Part shown: one piece after another, positions 15,245 to 19,534 of the stretch
Layout: every line of letters starts with the position of its first letter
Position numbering within the stretch: position 1 is the stretch's first letter
DNA from: an uncultured Senegalimassilia sp.
GTDB taxonomy: Bacteria > Actinomycetota > Coriobacteriia > Coriobacteriales > Eggerthellaceae
Assembly: GCA_937925385.1 (NCBI GenBank)
Contig: CALEWN010000101.1
Location: forward strand, 1 to 19,534
Direction of reading: 5' to 3'
Length of the DNA stretch: 19,534 bases
Translations under genes and position numbers: made by a program
Notes under the pieces: generated by a model
Seen by the model: only the letters and a program-made list of their open reading frames with translations
Told to the model about the DNA's origin: nothing
Databases searched by the model: none

Positions 15245-16771
15245 ATGTACGCGGCCTGCTTTCGCGAGCTGCGCCCCTACTCGGAAGACGAAATCAGAGC
15301 CAGGCTCGGAGTAGACAGCGATACCGCACGTGTGCTGATAGCCGCGTTGATGAGGTCCGGCATCTTGCGCTACCGTAGCGGCGACGAGCGTGACGAGGAA
15401 GAGCGCGTGGAGGGTGACGGTGCCACAGGCGGGCAGCGGCTCCAGTTCCGCTTCGTTGGCATAGCAATTGCGCGGGGTCATGCGATTGTCTGCTATCCGA
15501 AGTACCTCCGCAGCACTGACAAGCCCATCCGCGAGATGCGCCAGGCGCTTGATGTGATTGCACAGCTGGGCAGGGACGGCATGCTGCTCGACAAGCAAGA
15601 GGGTGGGCGCTACGATGACCGACTGTCGCTGATGCTACGACTTCTCTGGCTATACGACGAGTACGGCGTCTACTACAACTTCGAGGAGACGCGCGTGCTG
15701 AACGGTCCTGGCGTGATTGACTGGTCGCGCACTATCGATACCCAGACTCCGGTCTTCTCCGATGGCGCGCCGATCTACCTCGACTTCTGGACGCGAAAGA
15801 CCAGGCGCGACGAATACGACCTGGTAGCAAGGCTGCATCGCTCCATCCTGAATGAGTGCTCAAGGTTTCTTGCGGGATGCGGGCTTGCCGACCTTCTCTC
15901 GGTGGGGACCGTTGAGCTGACAGACGAGAATCCGCTCGATTTGGGTGACGTTGACTATCTGCTATGGCTTATCGACCGGGAACGGGCGGTGCAATACGCG
16001 ACGTGGAAACAGGATGTGCTTGACCTGATGCGCGACTACTTGATCGGCAAAGGTGAGAACGCCGACGAGAGCACCGTGCTGCGACTGGGCACGACGAGCT
16101 ACTACCATGCGTGGGAGGTCGCCTGCAAGGCGGCTTTTGGGGACCTGCTGTCGAGCAGGCTCCGGGACTTGCCGCTTGATCTTGACGATGCGTGGCACGA
16201 CCAAAGGAACGGAACGCTGCTCCAGATTATCCCGAGGCCGACGTGGGCACGCCCGGCCGACAAGGGCGAGGCTGAGACGGTCGATACCCTCATCCCAGAT
16301 ACGGTGACGTTCGACATCAATGGCGGCCGGCGCCTGTTCTGCATCTACGATGCCAAGTACTACGTCCCCAGCGCTCGAGGGAAGATGCAGCGGCAGCCGG
16401 GCGTGGAGTCGGTCACCAAACAGTTCCTCTACCAGACCGCCTACCGCGATTTCGTCCACGCGCACGGTTTCGACGCCGTGGTCAACGCGTTCCTCGTCCC
16501 CACCGAGGATGATGAGCCGCGCCTGCTTGCGAGCGTGACCTTCCCCGAGATCATGGCTGCAATCACGGGCGAGCTCCCGCAGTTCAGCGACCACATTGAC
16601 ATGTGGACATTGCCGGCGTATGAGATCTTTGACTGCTATCTGAGGAACCGTGCGTTGATAGGAACAGCTCGAGATGCGGTGCTTGGCGGCTCGGATGGGC
16701 TACTTGTTGGTCAGGATGCCGACGCGGAATCGACGATTACCCATGTCCAGGAGCCGTTGCCAATCGGGTAG
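15245..16771 (+). CDS. LlaJI-family restriction endonuclease subunit (R2, McrC-like nuclease)
   Basis: A 508-residue nuclease partner of the McrB-like protein. The N-terminal 40 residues resemble a small helical segment. A PD-(D/E)xK active site is visible near the C-terminal half: IPDTV gives P351-D352, and IYDAKYY gives D369-A-K371, 16 residues apart, as in LlaJI and McrC-type nucleases. The sequence around DAKYYVPS matches the LlaJI-endonuclease pattern. The ATG is 3 bp after the R1 stop, so the operon is tightly packed. Together with R1 it should cut DNA lacking the M1/M2 methylation. The last about 20 codons overlap a convergent small gene on the minus strand and may be a read-on tail. 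Confidence 0.82.
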   Translation: MYAACFRELRPYSEDEIRARLGVDSDTARVLIAALMRSGILRYRSGDERDEEERVEGDGATGGQRLQFRFVGIAIARGHAIVCYPKYLRSTDKPIREMRQALDVIAQLGRDGMLLDKQEGGRYDDRLSLMLRLLWLYDEYGVYYNFEETRVLNGPGVIDWSRTIDTQTPVFSDGAPIYLDFWTRKTRRDEYDLVARLHRSILNECSRFLAGCGLADLLSVGTVELTDENPLDLGDVDYLLWLIDRERAVQYATWKQDVLDLMRDYLIGKGENADESTVLRLGTTSYYHAWEVACKAAFGDLLSSRLRDLPLDLDDAWHDQRNGTLLQIIPRPTWARPADKGEAETVDTLIPDTVTFDINGGRRLFCIYDAKYYVPSARGKMQRQPGVESVTKQFLYQTAYRDFVHAHGFDAVVNAFLVPTEDDEPRLLASVTFPEIMAAITGELPQFSDHIDMWTLPAYEIFDCYLRNRALIGTARDAVLGGSDGLLVGQDADAESTITHVQEPLPIG

Positions 16772-17031
16772 AGGGTCATTCCGTCGATTTCGATTGCCGG
16801 GAAGATTTCTGGTGCGTCTGGGTCATAGGTCGATATGAAGGTGTCGGCTTCCTCGTTGTACACGAGGCCATCGTCGAACTCTGGCAGCCATTCGGTCATG
16901 CGCTCGACCTCGGGCTTCTCGAAGTAGGGGCAAGCCCAGCCGTTCCAGGTGTCATCCGGGTTGAGATAGGCGCGGTGGACGCACTCAGGACGGGATTCGA
17001 GGTCGGATATGACAACGTGGGTTCAGAGCAT
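16711..17031 (-). pseudogene. Small acidic hypothetical protein gene with in-frame TGA at codon 3
   Basis: From 17022 down to 16711 the minus strand encodes an acidic, aromatic-rich protein with non-random character (HRAYLNPDDTWNGWACPYF, DGLVYNEEADTFISTYD, LYPIGNGSWTWV). It recalls unnamed proteins seen on plasmids and integrative elements. The only start upstream of this block is ATG at 17031, with an excellent AGGAAGG 5 nt away, but codon 3 is TGA (17023-17025). The first later ATG (16899) would give just 62 residues and drop the conserved-looking block. No other ATG, GTG or TTG lies in frame. Either the gene carries a nonsense mutation, or TGA is read through, or initiation is unusual. The 3' end overlaps the endonuclease gene by 61 bp. 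No function is assigned. Confidence 0.55.
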
Positions 17032-17292
17032 GGCGGCCTTCCTACCTGGGCAAAGCGGGATTGTGACACGTTCCTACTATACCAGCAAAAGCCCAAGGAC
17101 ACTTTGGGCTAAGCGCACGAGCGTTAAGAGTCTGTTGGGTAGTGATGTGATGCTTGTTAGTTCGATGGAGCGCCCTGCCGATTCGGCGGTGAGCCGTTCA
17201 CAGGTCTCCATTTGCTGATATTCTTGGAAGTTGCGAACGAGTCGGCTCTTGCGGCTGCCTCGAAAAGGTGCTACGGAATTTGAGACGCAGGG
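17032..17292. other. Intergenic region before the third methyltransferase
   Basis: About 260 bp between two divergent genes. It holds the ribosome site of the minus-strand small gene, an inverted repeat (17090-17110), and a minus-strand frame open from beyond 17290 down to a TAG at 17077. That frame includes RLVRNFQEYQQMETCERL and could be a gene remnant, but it has no supported start and is not called. No promoter for the methyltransferase was identified. Confidence 0.4.
17090..17110 (-). terminator. Possible weak terminator hairpin
   Basis: AGCCCAA pairs with TTGGGCT around a 7-nt loop. On the minus strand it is followed by TTTGC, so it may end an upstream minus-strand transcript or act as an attenuator ahead of the small gene. 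The stem is short and the T run minimal. Confidence 0.3.
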
Positions 17293-18384
17293 TTGGGAGC
17301 CACCATAGGTGCCAGGGCGGACATACCTAGGAGCGATGGCAGCCCCAAGATTGGGGCTGTTGACTTATTCTGCGGAATAGGCGGGTTGACGTATGGCCTT
17401 CGCACCAGCGGCATCGACGTGGTTGCCGGCATCGACCTTGACCCCTCCTGCCAGTATGCATACGAGACCAACAACAATGGCGAGGGCTCCTTCATCTGTA
17501 AGAATGTGGACGAGGTCAAGGGCGAGGACATCAACAAGCTTCTCGAAGGTTTCGACGCCAAGGTCTTGGTCGGCTGCGCGCCTTGTCAGCCCTTCTCCAC
17601 CCACCGCAAGGACAAAAAACACCGCGAACGTCACAAGGACTGGGGGCTTCTTCGTCAGTTCGGCAGACTTGCTGAAGAGGTCATGCCCGACTACATATCC
17701 ATGGAGAACGTACCCGAACTCGTGAAGGAGAGTATCTTCGACGAGTTCGTCACGAAGCTCAAGGGGCTTGGCTATACGGTTGATTACAGCGTAGTGAAGG
17801 CCGAGGAATACGGCGTGCCGCAGCACCGCAGGCGCTTGCTCCTTCTTGCCTCAAAAGAGGGAACAATCAGCTTGATTGACCCCACCAATGACGAAAAGCA
17901 TGCCGTTACTGTACGCGAAGCCATCGGCAATCTCCCAGCCGTGAAGGCGGGTGGCGTCTGCGAGGGCGATCCGTTGCAGACTGCTTCCATGCTCTCCAAG
18001 ATAAACATGCAGCGTATCCAGTCGTCAGTTCCAAATGGCACATGGCGCGATTGGCCCGAAGAGTTGCGTCTCGACTGCCACAAGAAGAATAGCGGGCAAA
18101 CCTACCCCTCGGTATATGGTCGCATGGCTTGGGACGAAACCTCTCCGACTATCACCACCCAGTTCTACATGTATGGCACCGGAAGGTTTGGACATCCGGA
18201 ACAAGACCGTGCACTCACTTTACGCGAGGGCGCAATTTTGCAGAGCTTCCCCAAGGGATACAAGTTCATTCGCCCCGGTGAGAAATTGAGCCGCAAGGCA
18301 ATTGCGCGCCACATCGGCAATGCCGTGCCGCCAAAGCTCGGCGAAGCTGTGGGCAGGAGCATTATCGCGGCTTGTACCATCTAA
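17293..18384 (+). CDS. C5-cytosine DNA methyltransferase, separate from the LlaJI-like pair
   Basis: A 363-residue C5-methyltransferase of a different lineage from the tandem pair. Motif I is DLFCGIGGLTYGL (24-36); motif IV is GCAPCQPFS with catalytic C98 (GCAPC rather than GGPPC); ENV is at 138-140; motif VIII is EYGVPQHRRRLLLL; then a longer recognition region (about 195-290) and motif X IGNAVPPKLGEA (341-352). TTG at 17293 is the only start, since an in-frame TGA lies 12 nt upstream; GCAGGG just before it is a weak ribosome site, so expression may be low. It converges on the HEPN gene with the two stop codons overlapping in CTAA. No nuclease follows it on its own strand, so it is either an orphan or the modification arm of the HEPN/DUF262 locus. 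Confidence 0.9.
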   Translation: MGATIGARADIPRSDGSPKIGAVDLFCGIGGLTYGLRTSGIDVVAGIDLDPSCQYAYETNNNGEGSFICKNVDEVKGEDINKLLEGFDAKVLVGCAPCQPFSTHRKDKKHRERHKDWGLLRQFGRLAEEVMPDYISMENVPELVKESIFDEFVTKLKGLGYTVDYSVVKAEEYGVPQHRRRLLLLASKEGTISLIDPTNDEKHAVTVREAIGNLPAVKAGGVCEGDPLQTASMLSKINMQRIQSSVPNGTWRDWPEELRLDCHKKNSGQTYPSVYGRMAWDETSPTITTQFYMYGTGRFGHPEQDRALTLREGAILQSFPKGYKFIRPGEKLSRKAIARHIGNAVPPKLGEAVGRSIIAACTI

Positions 18385-19178
18385 CCCATGCTCGGACCTT
18401 CCCCAGCGAGTCGATACCTGCCGGCGTCAAGGTAGGCTATGACATCCTTGCGAAGCTGCGTCAGGAAAGAGTCTACATGGCTGAGCAGCTCCGCTAGCTC
18501 CGAAGTGACAATTTGACTGCCCGCCTCTTCGAAAGAAACGGATCCGTGAGCCAAACCATTTCGCCGATCCTTGATGTCCTTAAGTTCATTTGCCCTGTAG
18601 TTACCTTCTGCGGTATGCACCACAACACCATGATCATCAAAGAGCTGGAGTATCTTGTCTCCGTCCAGGTTGCCACCTGCTATCGAGTGCCTCGTCTCGA
18701 AGTGGAGCGTAGTATTAGCAACTGCGTGGTCAAGCAATTCCTTGCTGACTCGTTCCGCCGTGTTGTTGTTTGCGCTTGGGTCGTTCAGCCTGCTGTGCAT
18801 TCTCGTGCGATGCCATATAGCCCGCAACTTTTCAGAGACTTCGGCATACCCGCATTGCTCGCCTTCAATTCGATCATATATCGCCTGTATCAGGCTGGTC
18901 ACAGAGAACTCTATGATGTTGTAGATCATAATCTTCACATTGGAGCGCACGACACTTGAGACAAGCGAGACCTCGGGCGTCCGCGTGGGAATGCCCTTGG
19001 GGTTTGCACTCTCTGCCTCTTCGTATGCTTTCGCCATAATGCTGCGGTAGGTAAGGCCTTCGCCTACTCCCTGGTCAAGGACGTCCAGCAATGTGGCAAG
19101 CGTGATCATGCTCTTGGTTTCTTCGAGGCGATCAGAATACAACTGTTCATAGCCCAGGATGAGTATTTCGTTTGCCAT
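18381..19178 (-). CDS. HEPN-domain protein, MAE_28990/MAE_18760-like
   Basis: A 265-residue, mostly helical soluble protein. Its C-terminal part contains DIKDRRNGLAHGSVSFEE; R206-N-x3-H211 is the R-x4-H motif of HEPN domains, many of which are metal-independent RNases in toxin-antitoxin and abortive-infection systems. Overall layout and the LKDIKDRRNGLAHG block resemble the MAE_28990/MAE_18760 HEPN family, often encoded next to DUF262 proteins. ATG at 19178 is 5 bp after the stop of the upstream partial gene, with GGTAGGGG as ribosome site, so the two are coupled. Its stop overlaps that of the convergent methyltransferase. An effector role is inferred from family and context; it may be the RNase of a defence pair. 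Confidence 0.7.
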   Translation of the reverse strand: MANEILILGYEQLYSDRLEETKSMITLATLLDVLDQGVGEGLTYRSIMAKAYEEAESANPKGIPTRTPEVSLVSSVVRSNVKIMIYNIIEFSVTSLIQAIYDRIEGEQCGYAEVSEKLRAIWHRTRMHSRLNDPSANNNTAERVSKELLDHAVANTTLHFETRHSIAGGNLDGDKILQLFDDHGVVVHTAEGNYRANELKDIKDRRNGLAHGSVSFEEAGSQIVTSELAELLSHVDSFLTQLRKDVIAYLDAGRYRLAGEGPSMG

Positions 19179-19183
19179 GGCCC

Positions 19184-19534
19184 CTACCGATTTCCCAGCA
19201 GCCTGTTGGCAACGTAATCAATGCGCGCCTTCAGCTTAGTCTTAACGTTTGCGGAATCAGAACGGACGAGTACTTGGAATTCGTCGTCGCTAACCCAGGA
19301 CATGTCCTGGACTGGCAGATTGGGGTTCTCGTTCAATGCAACAGCGACGCCCACGGATATTGCCTCAAAGCGTGCGTGTGGCGTCGATTTGCCGGTTGGC
19401 GTCTTCCTGAAACCAAGGCCGTCAAGTCCACCTTTTACGTATTCCAGCATCTTGTTGAAACGGGCCGTGTATTCATCGCGAAGCTCGGGCTGTTGTTCGA
19501 ATTCGTCATTCATCGTCTCGGTGTACTCATCAAG
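19184..19534 (-). CDS. C-terminal part of a probable DUF262-family protein (runs off the window)
   Basis: The frame is open to the window edge, adding at least seven codons before the internal ATG at 19513, so this is the 3' end of a longer gene. The visible end (about 116 residues) contains RFNKMLEYV, GLGFRK and HARFEAISVGVA. These resemble the C-terminal helical segment of DUF262 proteins, where an FRK-type motif precedes an (A/L)FEA-(L/I)SV stretch. DUF262 proteins carry a ParB/Srx-like NTPase-nuclease domain at their N-terminus (as in GmrS-type restriction proteins); that part is outside the window. Tight coupling to a HEPN gene supports the assignment. The catalytic residues cannot be checked here. 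Confidence 0.5.
   Translation of the reverse strand, partial: LDEYTETMNDEFEQQPELRDEYTARFNKMLEYVKGGLDGLGFRKTPTGKSTPHARFEAISVGVAVALNENPNLPVQDMSWVSDDEFQVLVRSDSANVKTKLKARIDYVANRLLGNR

Noticed and set aside
11511..16771. Type IV McrBC (5mC-dependent) restriction
   Set aside because: Two C5-methyltransferases in the same operon would make a 5mC-dependent nuclease self-destructive; the LlaJI arrangement explains all four genes.
16711..17031. Selenoprotein call for the small gene
   Set aside because: TGA at codon 3 is an implausible Sec position and no SECIS-like stem-loop is evident just downstream; a nonsense mutation is simpler.
1..19534. CRISPR arrays, insertion sequences, rRNA or replication origin
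   Set aside because: No regularly spaced repeat array, transposase, rRNA segment or DnaA-box cluster was seen on reading both strands.

Overview
The window is high-GC bacterial DNA. Its gene set is a split YedF-type selenium module, a MurT-GatD fusion, an ArsB/NhaD permease and an FmdA/AmdA-type amidase. Together with the codon bias this suggests a gut actinobacterium of the Coriobacteriia, probably Eggerthellaceae. That assignment is inference from gene style; no taxonomic marker such as rRNA is present.

Positions 1-10624 look like ordinary chromosome. In order they hold: an ArsB/NhaD-family ion transporter (minus strand) with a perfect terminator hairpin; a divergent single-chain MurT-GatD peptidoglycan (lipid II) amidation enzyme with its own terminator; tRNA-Thr(CGT) with promoter, encoded CCA and terminator; a UspA-type stress protein; an APC-family amino acid/polyamine permease; an acetamidase/formamidase-family hydrolase; and a three-gene minus-strand operon for selenium handling (YedE-like membrane protein, TusA/SirA-like protein, DUF3343 protein) closed by a terminator. 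The long leader upstream of yedE carries three copies of a 9-mer, two of them in the loops of small hairpins.

Positions 10625-19534 look like an accessory island inserted next to the initiator tRNA. tRNA-fMet(CAT) has a near-consensus promoter and a terminator. It is followed at once by the decayed 3' half of a tyrosine integrase pointing towards the tRNA. Next comes a complete four-gene operon: two tandem, closely similar C5-cytosine methyltransferases, a McrB-like AAA+ NTPase with a non-McrB N-terminal domain, and a PD-(D/E)xK nuclease. This is the gene order of the LlaJI restriction-modification systems, in which each methyltransferase protects one strand of an asymmetric site and the AAA+/nuclease pair cuts unmodified DNA.

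Beyond it lies a short minus-strand gene whose best start is followed by an in-frame TGA at codon 3. Then comes a third, unrelated C5-methyltransferase that converges, with stop codons overlapping, on a HEPN-domain protein and the C-terminal end of what looks like a DUF262 protein running off the window. The methyltransferase/HEPN/DUF262 cluster is the best candidate for a little-described modification-plus-effector system. Its key gene lies mostly outside the window.
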